A stretch of 64,000 nucleotides of DNA from contig OX638353.1 of NCBI GenBank assembly GCA_951813255.1, positions 124,001 through 188,000 of the forward strand, written 5' to 3'. The translations under genes were made by a program, and so were the position numbers. The first letter of the stretch is position 1. Every line of letters begins with the position of its first letter. Below the pieces are notes generated by a model. It worked only from the letters and a program-made list of their open reading frames with translations. It was not told the origin of the DNA and ran no database searches. This document shows positions 26,175 through 34,085 of this stretch, piece after piece. The stretch comes from an uncultured Dehalococcoidia bacterium (lineage in GTDB: Bacteria; Chloroflexota; Dehalococcoidia; Lucifugimonadales; JAAXIE01).

Positions 26175-27593
26175 ATGGCTAGTAATAGAGTCGACACCGT
26201 CGTATTCGGTGGGCAGGTAGTAACTTCGTCGGAAGCCTACGAGGCAGGGGTGGCTATTCAGGGTGAGAAGATCGTGGCCATAGGCCCCTCAGAGATGCTG
26301 CCTACTGCCGAGAACTACATCGATGCCACCGGCAAGTACGTACTGCCGGGTGCCATCGATGCCCACGTTCACCTCGCCGGCCACGATGACTACGAGGTCG
26401 GTGCATGGGCCGCAGCCCATGCCGGGTTGACCACACTGGTTCCCTTCGCCGTCACCGATCAGGAGAGACACGAGTCGCTGCCCCACTCCATTGAGCGCCA
26501 CAAGGAGATGGTCAGCAAACAGTCAGTGCTGGACTTCGGACTCCACTTTATGCTGGGTAACCAGGAGTACCTGCTCGATGGTCTGCCGGAGGCCTTGGAT
26601 ATGGGCGTCTCTTCCTACAAGATGTTCATGACCTACAAGAAGCAGGTCACCCGCATGGTCTCCGACGAGTTCATCTGCAGGGCCATGGAAATCATCTCCG
26701 CCAAGAGCGGCGTCTGCCAGTTGCACTGTGAGAATGGCGATGTGGCCAACTACTTGGAGGACTGGTGCATCTCACAAGAGGCGGTGCATCCGAGGAACTT
26801 CCCAGGTACCTGCCCGCCATGGATTGAGGCCGAGGCCATCAACCGGGCAATCAACTTCGGCGCGCTCACCCGCTGCCTCACCTATGTGGTGCACCTCAGC
26901 ACCCAAGGCGGCTTGGAACGCATCAAGCAAGCTCAAGCAGAGGGCTTGCCGGTGTGGACCGAGACCTGTCCCCAGTACCTGCTACTGGATAACTCGTTGA
27001 TGGAGGAGTGGGGGCCCTTGGCCAAGATGGGACCGCCCCTGCGCGACAAGGGTGGTCCCGACCAGCCCGCGCTATGGGGGGGTCTGCAATCGGGTTTCAT
27101 CTCCATCGTAGCCAGTGACCACGCACCTCATCCACATGACCAGAAGGAGCATGGCTGGAACAATGTGTTCGTTCAGCCCGATGGGCGCGTGGTGCCTTAC
27201 GGCTCCCCTGGCGTGGAGACTATCGTGCCTTTGATGTACAGCCAGGGAGTGGTTGGTCACGGGCTGCCCATCTGGTGGATGGCCCGCATACTGGCTGAGA
27301 ACCCGGCCCGCATCTTTGGTCTCTACCCTCGGAAGGGTGTCATTAGAGTAGGTGCCGACGCCGACCTGCTCATCATCGATCCCAACCAGCAGGGTGCGAT
27401 AAGCTCCAAGAACCATCACGGTAACTCCGGCTACACCCTCTTCGAGGGATGGGACGTGAAGGGCTGGCCCTGGATGACCCTGCAACGTGGCCGTGTTCTT
27501 CTACGGGACGGCAAGGTGGATCTGACGCCCGGCGCAGGCCAGTTCATTCCCGCAGGGGCAACACGCCCGCCTATAGGTGGCCGGGTAGGGTAG
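26175..27593 (+). CDS. Dihydropyrimidinase / D-hydantoinase / allantoinase-type amidohydrolase
   Basis: The 472-aa product has the cyclic amidohydrolase motifs: VLPGAIDAHVHLAGHDD (first metal His pair), SYKMFMTYKK (carboxylated Lys, about residue 152), CQLHCENGD and VVHLSTQGG (His), and IVASDHAPHPHD (catalytic Asp, about 313). It should hydrolyse a cyclic amide such as a dihydropyrimidine or hydantoin in a binuclear metal centre. The C-terminus (GGRVG) is short. GGGGG-TGAAGCC precedes the ATG. Exact substrate cannot be told from sequence; fragments of hydantoinase B genes lie at 12.5-14.1 kb. Confidence 0.85.
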   Translation: MASNRVDTVVFGGQVVTSSEAYEAGVAIQGEKIVAIGPSEMLPTAENYIDATGKYVLPGAIDAHVHLAGHDDYEVGAWAAAHAGLTTLVPFAVTDQERHESLPHSIERHKEMVSKQSVLDFGLHFMLGNQEYLLDGLPEALDMGVSSYKMFMTYKKQVTRMVSDEFICRAMEIISAKSGVCQLHCENGDVANYLEDWCISQEAVHPRNFPGTCPPWIEAEAINRAINFGALTRCLTYVVHLSTQGGLERIKQAQAEGLPVWTETCPQYLLLDNSLMEEWGPLAKMGPPLRDKGGPDQPALWGGLQSGFISIVASDHAPHPHDQKEHGWNNVFVQPDGRVVPYGSPGVETIVPLMYSQGVVGHGLPIWWMARILAENPARIFGLYPRKGVIRVGADADLLIIDPNQQGAISSKNHHGNSGYTLFEGWDVKGWPWMTLQRGRVLLRDGKVDLTPGAGQFIPAGATRPPIGGRVG

Positions 27594-27655
27594 TGACGAT
27601 AGGCCCGTACCAGGCTCGAGAGGAAGACTGAGCGTTCACGCTGCTTATGATTTCC

Positions 27656-27684
27656 TTGACACCCCTAGAGGCCCTAAGTATGAT
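27656..27684 (+). promoter_or_regulatory. Promoter of rny
   Basis: TTGACA (27656-27661), 17 bases, TATGAT (27679-27684). The predicted start near 27691 leaves a leader of about 50 nt with a small GGGGC-ggtt-GCCCC hairpin before the AAGGAG site. Confidence 0.8.
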
Positions 27685-27740
27685 TCTTCTTTGGGGCGGT
27701 TGCCCCAGCTATTACGCTGGCGGGAAGGAGAAAAAGCTAG

Positions 27741-29216
27741 ATGGGTATTTTTAGCTTCCTTGCCGACCGGGCGGGCTATGGTCGGGTAAAGGACGCCAAG
27801 GCGTTAGCAGAACAGCTCAAAGCGGAAGGAGAAGAGCAGAAGCGCAGCTTGATCCTGGAGGCTCGCGAAGAGAGCCAGAAGATGCGCGAGTCGGCAGAGG
27901 CCGAGCTTCGAGAGAGGCGACAAGAGCTGCAGCAACAGGAAAGGCGCTTTACCCAGAGGGAAGAAAGTCTGGAACGCAAGATGCAGTCCTTGGAGGACGA
28001 TGAGAAGCAACTAAGCGAACGCTCCAAGGGCATAGAGGCTGCCAAGGAGGAGGCAGAAAGGCTAAAGGAGCAGCAACTAATCCAGCTTCATTCCCTGGCG
28101 GGAGTCACTCCGTCCGAGGCCAAAGAAATCGTACTTAAGAAGGCCGATGACGAGGCGCAGTACGAGTTGGCACTGCGGTACCGAGAGGTCGAGCGCCAGA
28201 TGATTGAAAATGTCGACCAAAAAGCTCGCAAGGTTGTCACATTAGCAATACACCGTTTGGCCACAGATGTGGTCTCAGAACACACGACATCCCAAGTCAG
28301 TCTGCCCAACGACGAGATGAAGGGCAGACTCATAGGCAGAGAGGGTCGCAACATCAGGGCCTTGGAAGCCCTGACCGGCGTGGATGTCATCATTGATGAC
28401 ACCCCCGGTGTGGTGACTATCTCATGCTTCGACCCGATCCGCCGGGAGACCGCCCGGCTGGCGCTTGAAAACCTCATAAAGGACGGCAGGATTCACCCTG
28501 CTCGCATAGAAGACGTCGTGGAGAAAGTCCAGGAGGAGATGGATGAAACCATCAAGTCCGAGGGCGAACGCGCCGTGTTCGATGCTGGGGTCCGTGGATT
28601 GGATCCTGACTTGGTCAAACTGCTGGGGCGCCTGCGCTATCGCTACAGCTATGGCGAGAATGTGCTCAGGCACTCGGTGGAAGTCTCGCTGATCGCAGGG
28701 ATGCTGGCCAGTGAAATTGGGGCCAATGTCCAGGTAGCAAAGGCGGGAGGTCTGCTGCACGATATTGGCAAGGCCATGACCCATGAGGTGGATGGTCCCC
28801 ACGCCGAGATCGGCGCAGACATCGCTAAGAAGTTCGGTATACACCCCGAAGTGCACCGGGCAATTATGGAGCACCACGATGAAGAGCGTGGCTCTATAGA
28901 GGCATTCCTAGTCGCATCGGCCGACGCTATCAGCGCCGCCCGGCCGGGTGCTCGCCGTGAGACGGTGGAGCACTACGCCAAGAGGCTGGCCGAACTTGAG
29001 TCAGTTGCCACCAGCTTCGAGGGGGTGTCCAAGGCCTTCGCTATTCAGGCAGGGCGCGAGGTCCGGATCATGGTAAAACCCGACGCGATGGACGACATTG
29101 CCTGCACCACATTGGCACGAGACATCGTACGCAAGATCGAGGAAGACCTGATCTTCCCCGGACAGATCAAGGTGAACGTCATCCGCGAAAGCAGGTCGGT
29201 GGAATACGCCCGATAG
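27741..29216 (+). CDS. rny: Ribonuclease Y
   Basis: The product (491 aa) has the RNase Y order: a long charged coiled coil (residues 15-120), a KH domain (about 193-225, MKGRLIGREGRNIRALEALT), an HD phosphohydrolase domain (about 300-400, HSVEVSLIAGMLASEIG, AGGLLHDIGKAM, HHDEERGS, SADAISAARPGARRET) and a conserved C-terminal KVNVIRESRSVEYAR. RNase Y starts bulk mRNA decay by endonucleolytic cleavage. The usual N-terminal membrane helix is missing: the chain begins MGIFSFLADRAGYGRVKD. AAGGAG precedes the ATG, so the start looks right and the enzyme may be soluble. A strong promoter is upstream and a terminator downstream. Confidence 0.92.
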   Translation: MGIFSFLADRAGYGRVKDAKALAEQLKAEGEEQKRSLILEAREESQKMRESAEAELRERRQELQQQERRFTQREESLERKMQSLEDDEKQLSERSKGIEAAKEEAERLKEQQLIQLHSLAGVTPSEAKEIVLKKADDEAQYELALRYREVERQMIENVDQKARKVVTLAIHRLATDVVSEHTTSQVSLPNDEMKGRLIGREGRNIRALEALTGVDVIIDDTPGVVTISCFDPIRRETARLALENLIKDGRIHPARIEDVVEKVQEEMDETIKSEGERAVFDAGVRGLDPDLVKLLGRLRYRYSYGENVLRHSVEVSLIAGMLASEIGANVQVAKAGGLLHDIGKAMTHEVDGPHAEIGADIAKKFGIHPEVHRAIMEHHDEERGSIEAFLVASADAISAARPGARRETVEHYAKRLAELESVATSFEGVSKAFAIQAGREVRIMVKPDAMDDIACTTLARDIVRKIEEDLIFPGQIKVNVIRESRSVEYAR

Positions 29217-29245
29217 CCTGCCCATCGGAACTAGGTACGAAATGC

Positions 29246-29270
29246 AGGGGCGGGCCACAAACCCGCCCCT
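29246..29270 (+). terminator. Intrinsic terminator after rny
   Basis: AGGGGCGGG and CCCGCCCCT form a perfect 9-bp stem around CCACAAA, followed by GTCTCTTGT. It separates rny from the ymdB gene, which needs its own promoter. Confidence 0.65.
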
Positions 29271-29430
29271 GTCTCTTGTCCGAAAAGTGCCCAAAGGCCC
29301 ATCCGGAGCCCTGATGGAGTCACAAATCGCTTGCTACACTGGCCCCTTGGCAGTAAGGTTGAAAAGATACTCCATGGAGAAAGAAGTCGTTCGCGGCTGA
29401 CGAAGGGATGGTGACAACCTGCGTATCCTG

Positions 29431-30195
29431 ATGATAGGCGATGTGATAGGCAAGCCTGGTCGAGTGGCGCTGAGGAAGCTATTGCCCGACTTGCGTCGGG
29501 ACCTCGACTTGGACATGGTGATCGCCAACGGTGAAAACAGCGCGGGTGGCTTCGGCATCACTCTTGAAACTACTCAGGAGATGCTGTCGGCAGGAGTAGA
29601 CCTGCTTACCACAGGCAATCACGTCTGGGATAAGAAGGAGATTATTCCACAGTTGGACGAGGGTATTCCAGTTATCAGGCCTGCCAACTATCCTCCGGGT
29701 ACCCCCGGCCAAGGCTACATGGTCATGGGAGACGTGATGGTGGTGAACCTCATGGGACGAGTATTCCTCGCAAACTTGGACTGTCCCTTCCGCACTGCCG
29801 ATGCCATCTTGGACGAAGCGGACCGCATGGCCTCTCCTCCACGAATAATCTTGGTAGACATGCACGCTGAGGCGACATCGGAGAAGCAGGCCATCGGCTG
29901 GTACCTAGACGGACGGGTGAGCGCTGTGGTGGGGACCCACACTCATGTACCCACGGCAGACTCCCGGGTGTTGCCCAAGGGCACAGGCTTCGTCACCGAC
30001 TTGGGCATGACGGGACCCTACAACTCCATTATTGGCAGCACTGTCGATACCGTTATCGAGAAATTCCTGACCCAGATGCCCCAGAGGGGAGAGGTCCCCA
30101 GTGGTCCCGTGATGATGAACTCGGTGTTGATTGACGTCGACAATAAGACCGGCAAGGCTAACAGCGTCGAGCGGATAGATAGGATGGTGGACTAA
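29431..30195 (+). CDS. YmdB-family metallophosphoesterase
   Basis: The metallophosphoesterase motifs are GDVIGKPGRVAL (metal Asp), VIANGENSAGGFGIT, LLTTGNHVWDKKEI (GNH) and VVGTHTHVPTADSRVLP (HTH). Family members are cyclic-nucleotide phosphodiesterases of about 260 aa that influence RNase Y-dependent RNA levels in Firmicutes; here the gene follows rny closely, as in many bacteria. Relatives start MRILFIGDIxG, so the true N-terminus may lie four codons earlier at a CTG (LRILMIGD); I kept the ATG at 29431. It abuts the next gene with no gap (TAA then GTG). Confidence 0.85.
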   Translation: MIGDVIGKPGRVALRKLLPDLRRDLDLDMVIANGENSAGGFGITLETTQEMLSAGVDLLTTGNHVWDKKEIIPQLDEGIPVIRPANYPPGTPGQGYMVMGDVMVVNLMGRVFLANLDCPFRTADAILDEADRMASPPRIILVDMHAEATSEKQAIGWYLDGRVSAVVGTHTHVPTADSRVLPKGTGFVTDLGMTGPYNSIIGSTVDTVIEKFLTQMPQRGEVPSGPVMMNSVLIDVDNKTGKANSVERIDRMVD

Positions 30196-31044
30196 GTGGC
30201 AACTGTAGACCTGCACTTGCATACAACGGTCTCCGACGGGCGGCTGACTCCTACCCAGCTTATTCAGTTGGTGGCGGACCGTGGGCTGGAGACCATTGCC
30301 ATCACTGACCATGACATCACCGATGGCTTGGAGGAGGCCTACGCGGCGGCCGAGGCGTTCCCTCAACTTAGGCTCATCCCGGGCATCGAAATCAGCACCG
30401 ACTTAGGCGAGCACGAAATCCACCTTCTGGGCTACTTCCTGCAGACCGACCATCCCGGACTGCAGGAGACCTTAACTCGTTATCGCGTCGGCCGCGTTGA
30501 GCGGGGTCGACGTATGGTGGAGAAGCTGTGTGAGATGGGGATCATAATTGAGTGGGAGCGGGTGAAAGAACTGGCTGGAGACGGCTCCGTTGGCCGGCCC
30601 CATGTGGCTCTGGCTATGGTGGAGAAGGGATACATCAGCCGTCCTGATGAAGCCTTCGCCCGCTACATTGGCCACAACGGCCCAGCCTACGCCGAGCGTG
30701 AGAAGCTGTTGCCACAAGATTCGGTCCGCATGGTGACCGAGGCTGGCGGGGTGGCCGTTCTAGCACACCCAGCTAACCTGACAGACCTGGAGTCCATCGT
30801 CGGGGAGATGAAGTCCTACGGAATGGTGGGCATGGAAGTACACTACGCCCAATACTCGTCCGATACGATTGTCCGGCTGGCCGATGTGGCCAGGAGGTAC
30901 GGGCTGGTGCCCTGCGGCGGCAGCGACTACCATGGGCTGGGGAACCTGAATGAACCCCTGCCGGGAGAACTGGGCCCGCCACAAGAATCAGTTGATGAGC
31001 TGGAGAGGCTCGCCATGGCATCGAGAAGCGCTTCCCGAAAGTGA
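30196..31044 (+). CDS. PHP-domain phosphoesterase (YciV/TrpH-like)
   Basis: The PHP motifs are VDLHLHTTVSDGRLTP, ITDHDITDGLEEA, IPGIEISTDLGEHEIHLLGY, AVLAHPANL and GGSDYHGL, all metal-binding positions. The 282-aa protein is the size of YciV-type 5'-3' exonuclease / 3',5'-nucleotide bisphosphate phosphatases. The GTG start directly follows the ymdB stop, so the pair is translationally coupled and a role in RNA or nucleotide turnover is coherent. Substrate not determinable from sequence. Confidence 0.85.
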   Translation: MATVDLHLHTTVSDGRLTPTQLIQLVADRGLETIAITDHDITDGLEEAYAAAEAFPQLRLIPGIEISTDLGEHEIHLLGYFLQTDHPGLQETLTRYRVGRVERGRRMVEKLCEMGIIIEWERVKELAGDGSVGRPHVALAMVEKGYISRPDEAFARYIGHNGPAYAEREKLLPQDSVRMVTEAGGVAVLAHPANLTDLESIVGEMKSYGMVGMEVHYAQYSSDTIVRLADVARRYGLVPCGGSDYHGLGNLNEPLPGELGPPQESVDELERLAMASRSASRK

Positions 31045-31113
31045 TCCCGGAAACGTGGCAAGTAACACCCGGGGGATTGAAAGAACTTGTAATGGTTGAG
31101 CAGGTGAACGGCC

Positions 31114-31812
31114 TTGGAGTTGGTGGGACTATACATCTATTCCTATCTCATAGGCTCGGTACCTACTGCCTACATCATCGCAAGGTTGACCAAGGGCATC
31201 GATATACGCCGCTACGGCAGCGGCAGCGTAGGCGGTTCCAACCTGTTTCAACAGACCGGTTGGTGGGGGGCCATACCACTGGGAGTCTTCGAAGTCTTCG
31301 GCAAGGGCGCTTCCCACATATGGATTGGCCTGTATATCTTGGACTTGGAACGGGACTCCCTCGCCCTCATAGTCGCACCAATACTAGCCGCCATCGGCCA
31401 CAACTGGTCTGTGTTTCTCAAATTCACTGGTGGCAGAGGCGTAGTGGTGACGGTAGGCGCGTTGCTGGCACTGCCAGCGCCGCCACCGTGGATATTGTTC
31501 ATTTCGCTGGGTATAGCATTGGCCGGATGGGGCTCCACGCGCTCGTCGGGTCCCGCGGTCCTAGTGGCCTTCCTCCTTCTCCCTCTGTGGAGCTGGCTGA
31601 TCCACGATTCGACGATATTGATGGTCTACTCGGGCTGCGCCATTGCCATAGCGGTCATCAAGAGGTTGCTGGGCAACTGGGAGAGACCGGCGCCCCACCT
31701 GCCCAAACGTAAGGTGTTCATGAACCGATTGCTTAAAGATAGAGACACCGATAAGCGTGACGATTGGGTGTCCCGTGGACCCACTGAAAGTCGAGCCAGT
31801 GACGCCAACTAA
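31114..31812 (+). CDS. plsY: Acyl-phosphate:glycerol-3-phosphate acyltransferase PlsY
   Basis: PlsY's first signature is complete: LIGSVPTAYIIARLTKGIDI then RRYGSGSVGGSNLFQ, and the second is IGHNWSVFLKFTGGRGVVVT. Five hydrophobic segments follow the family topology. It transfers an acyl group from acyl-phosphate to glycerol-3-phosphate at the inner membrane, the first step of phospholipid synthesis. The start is a TTG at 31114. The tail after about residue 195 is longer and more charged than usual. It precedes the zinc-finger membrane protein by two bases, and both follow the YmdB/PHP pair. Confidence 0.88.
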   Translation: MELVGLYIYSYLIGSVPTAYIIARLTKGIDIRRYGSGSVGGSNLFQQTGWWGAIPLGVFEVFGKGASHIWIGLYILDLERDSLALIVAPILAAIGHNWSVFLKFTGGRGVVVTVGALLALPAPPPWILFISLGIALAGWGSTRSSGPAVLVAFLLLPLWSWLIHDSTILMVYSGCAIAIAVIKRLLGNWERPAPHLPKRKVFMNRLLKDRDTDKRDDWVSRGPTESRASDAN

Positions 31813-31814
31813 CA

Positions 31815-32354
31815 ATGGAACAGCCAACTCAACACGACTTGGGTGAACCTCAATCCATGCCACGATGCGTCTTTCACCCTGAAGAGGAGACTGGGCTTTC
31901 ATGCAGCCGGTGCGATCGGCCCATCTGTGTGCGCTGCATGGTACAAGCCCCAGTGGGTATCCGTTGCCGCGAGTGCGCGGCAGTACAGAAGCTGCCCACC
32001 TTCGATGTGCAGCCTTCTTACTACCTACGGGCTGTCGTGGCAGGTGGGACGGTTGCAGTCCTGACGGGGCTTGTTTGGGGCTCTATAGGACAATGGGTAC
32101 CTCATGCATACCTAGTGGGGCTTCTGTCTCTCTTGGTTGGCTACGCTGTGGGTGAGTCCATCAGCTTGGCTACCAATCGCAAGCGAGGCAATGGCCTCGC
32201 AGTACTTGCGGTTGTCTACGTCGCGTTGAGCCTATTTGCCGCGTGGGCAGTGAATAATCACATGTATGATTTAATTCTCAGGCAGGGTAGTTTCGTTCCA
32301 CTCCTGTTGTTGGGCCTCGCCGGCTACATCGCCATCTACCGACTACGCACATAG
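31815..32354 (+). CDS. B-box-type zinc finger membrane protein
   Basis: The 179-aa product has a cysteine/histidine cluster at residues 18-55 (CVFHPEEETGLSCSRCDRPI, then CVRCMVQAPVGIRCREC), which fits a B-box-like zinc ribbon. Four membrane segments follow (about residues 70-92, 98-112, 128-145 and 158-174). Proteins of this layout are frequent in actinobacteria and Chloroflexota, often beside rhomboid proteases, but none is present here. Function unknown. Two bases separate it from plsY, so co-transcription is likely. Confidence 0.7.
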   Translation: MEQPTQHDLGEPQSMPRCVFHPEEETGLSCSRCDRPICVRCMVQAPVGIRCRECAAVQKLPTFDVQPSYYLRAVVAGGTVAVLTGLVWGSIGQWVPHAYLVGLLSLLVGYAVGESISLATNRKRGNGLAVLAVVYVALSLFAAWAVNNHMYDLILRQGSFVPLLLLGLAGYIAIYRLRT

Positions 32355-32458
32355 CACCTGTACATGACAAGGGCCAAGGTGGCTAGACCCGGCCCCTGTC
32401 TCAGTTATTCTCAGTATCGGCGATACGGTGGGCTGCTCTCTCGTATGCGAGGGGTTTC

Positions 32459-33526
32459 CTAGCCCTCCAGCACCGGTACCGCCAAGTCCACCTGCTCCTC
32501 GTCGTCCATCGCGACCTCTGGGTCCACCACAGGCCACTCGACCCGGTCCTTGCCTCGGATCAGGTTCTCTATCTCGTTGGAGACCGCTGGATTCTTGGTG
32601 AGGAAGTCCTTGGAGTTCTCCCGCCCCTGTCCCAAGCGGGTCTCTCCGAAGGAGTAGAAGGCCCCTGCCTTCTTGACGATTTCACGTTCCACGCCGAGGT
32701 CTAGGATGTCTCCTACCTTACTGATGCCTTGGCGGAACATGATGTCGAACTCGGCCACGCGAAAAGGGGGAGCCACTTTGTTCTTCACCACCCTCGCCCG
32801 CACCCGGTTGCCAACGACCTCCGTGCCCTGCTTGATAGAGTCCACCCGGCGCAGGTCGATTCGCACCGAGCTGTAGAACTTCAGGGCCCGCCCTCCGGGT
32901 GTGACCTCGGGGCTGCCGAACATCACTCCCACCTTCTCCCGTAACTGGTTGATGAAGACGACGCTCGTCTTGGAGTGGTTGATGGCAGCCGTCAGCTTCC
33001 GTAGTGCTTGGGACATGAGGCGGGCCTGTAAGCCAACATGAGTGTCTCCCATATCCCCTTCCAGTTCAGCTCGTGGCACCAGAGCGGCCACGCTGTCTAT
33101 CACGATGGTCTCAACGGCTCCGGTGCGGACCAGGTGCTCGGTGATTTCGAGCGCCTGCTCCGCTGAATCGGGCTGGGATATGAGTAAGTCGTCTAGGTTG
33201 ATACCGCAGTTGCTGGCATATGACGGGTCGAAGGCGTGCTCGGCATCAATATAGGCTGCGGTGCCTCCCATACTCTGGGTCTCCGCCATGATGTGCAATG
33301 CCAAGGTCGATTTACCGGCCGCTTCGGCGCCGAACACCTCTGTGATACGGCCTCGGGGTATGCCGCCTATGCCGAGGGCGACGTCCAATGCCAGCGATCC
33401 TGTGGGCACGACCTCCATGCCCAGCTTGAGGCTTGCTTCGCCCATGCGCATGATGGCGCCCTTGCCGTACTGCTTCTCAATCTGACTGATGGCGACATCT
33501 AGCGCCTTCCCCTTCTCGGTTGTCAT
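32459..33526 (-). CDS. recA: Recombinase RecA
   Basis: RecA features are complete: [20 protein letters not shown] at the N-terminus, Walker [67 protein letters not shown] and [16 protein letters not shown]. It forms filaments on single-stranded DNA for strand exchange and SOS activation. The start at 33526 ([10 protein letters not shown]) is preceded by GGGAG; a frame extension to 33589 is not protein-like. The 355-aa length is normal. It is convergent with the zinc-finger gene. Confidence 0.96.
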   Translation of the reverse strand: MTTEKGKALDVAISQIEKQYGKGAIMRMGEASLKLGMEVVPTGSLALDVALGIGGIPRGRITEVFGAEAAGKSTLALHIMAETQSMGGTAAYIDAEHAFDPSYASNCGINLDDLLISQPDSAEQALEITEHLVRTGAVETIVIDSVAALVPRAELEGDMGDTHVGLQARLMSQALRKLTAAINHSKTSVVFINQLREKVGVMFGSPEVTPGGRALKFYSSVRIDLRRVDSIKQGTEVVGNRVRARVVKNKVAPPFRVAEFDIMFRQGISKVGDILDLGVEREIVKKAGAFYSFGETRLGQGRENSKDFLTKNPAVSNEIENLIRGKDRVEWPVVDPEVAMDDEEQVDLAVPVLEG

Positions 33527-33554
33527 AACCACTCCCCTTTCGGAACGTGGCGGC

Positions 33555-33583
33555 ATCTTAGCATCGGCCCCGAAACCCCACAA
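33555..33583 (-). promoter_or_regulatory. Putative recA promoter
   Basis: On the minus strand TTGTGG (33583-33578), 17 bases, TAAGAT (33560-33555), about 30 bases upstream of the start codon. No obvious LexA-type palindrome overlaps it. Confidence 0.45.
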
Positions 33584-33604
33584 GGACAAAATGTCATGGC
33601 TGAT

Positions 33605-33633
33605 TTGTACCGTGGACGGGCCCGTGCTATGCT
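33605..33633 (+). promoter_or_regulatory. Promoter of tRNA-Arg
   Basis: TTGTAC (33605-33610), 17 bases, TATGCT (33628-33633), ten bases before the tRNA 5' end. Spacing matches the other promoters of the window. Confidence 0.65.
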
Positions 33634-33643
33634 ATCGCCTCAA

Positions 33644-33718
33644 GCCCCCGTAGCTCAGAGGATAGAGCACTGGCCTCCGAAGCCAGGTGCGTGGGTTCGA
33701 GTCCCGCCGGGGGCACCA
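33644..33718 (+). tRNA. tRNA-Arg (CCG)
   Basis: Acceptor GCCCCCG pairs with CGGGGGC, followed by A and encoded CCA. The anticodon arm is CTGGC-CTCCGAA-GCCAG with anticodon CCG, and the T arm has GGTTCGAGTCC. Length 75 nt with CCA. Confidence 0.95.
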
Positions 33719-33772
33719 CTCGTTCCAAACCCATCCCGCTGTCACCTTCCTGCTCTGCTCAAAGAGGTTTGA

Positions 33773-33955
33773 ATGAACTACCCGGGACGCCCTCAATGGG
33801 TTTCGGATGAGGTGTACCCCTTCACTAGCCTGTTCTTTGCGATCTCCGACGGCTACCGGATGCACTACGTGGATGAAGGCTCGGGTCAGCCAGCGTATTC
33901 GTGCATGGCAATCCATCGTGGTTCTTGAGTTTCGGCACCTGATCGCCGGTCAGGC
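33773..33955 (+). pseudogene. Relic of a haloalkane-dehalogenase-like alpha/beta hydrolase (N-terminus)
   Basis: The ATG at 33773 begins MNYPGRPQWVSDEVYPFTSL then SDGYRMHYVDEGSGQP, the typical start of haloalkane dehalogenases and related alpha/beta hydrolases. The next motif continues in another frame as VFVHGNPSW, the oxyanion-hole HGNP/HGNPTW motif, and then a third frame gives EFRHLIA. Two small indels within 60 bases, and the absence of the remaining 240 residues, show a dead gene. It starts 54 bases after tRNA-Arg. The following 130 bases contain only short AT-rich repeats. Confidence 0.65.
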
Positions 33956-34085
33956 TGTTCCCTGTCCTTCCGCGACAAATCTGGTCGGCCCAATAGATAT
34001 GTTGATAGGCGTTGTAACATTTGTTGTAGCACATCGTTCCTGGGTGATAAGCTGGCACTAATACCTCCAGCCCTCCCTCGATGAC

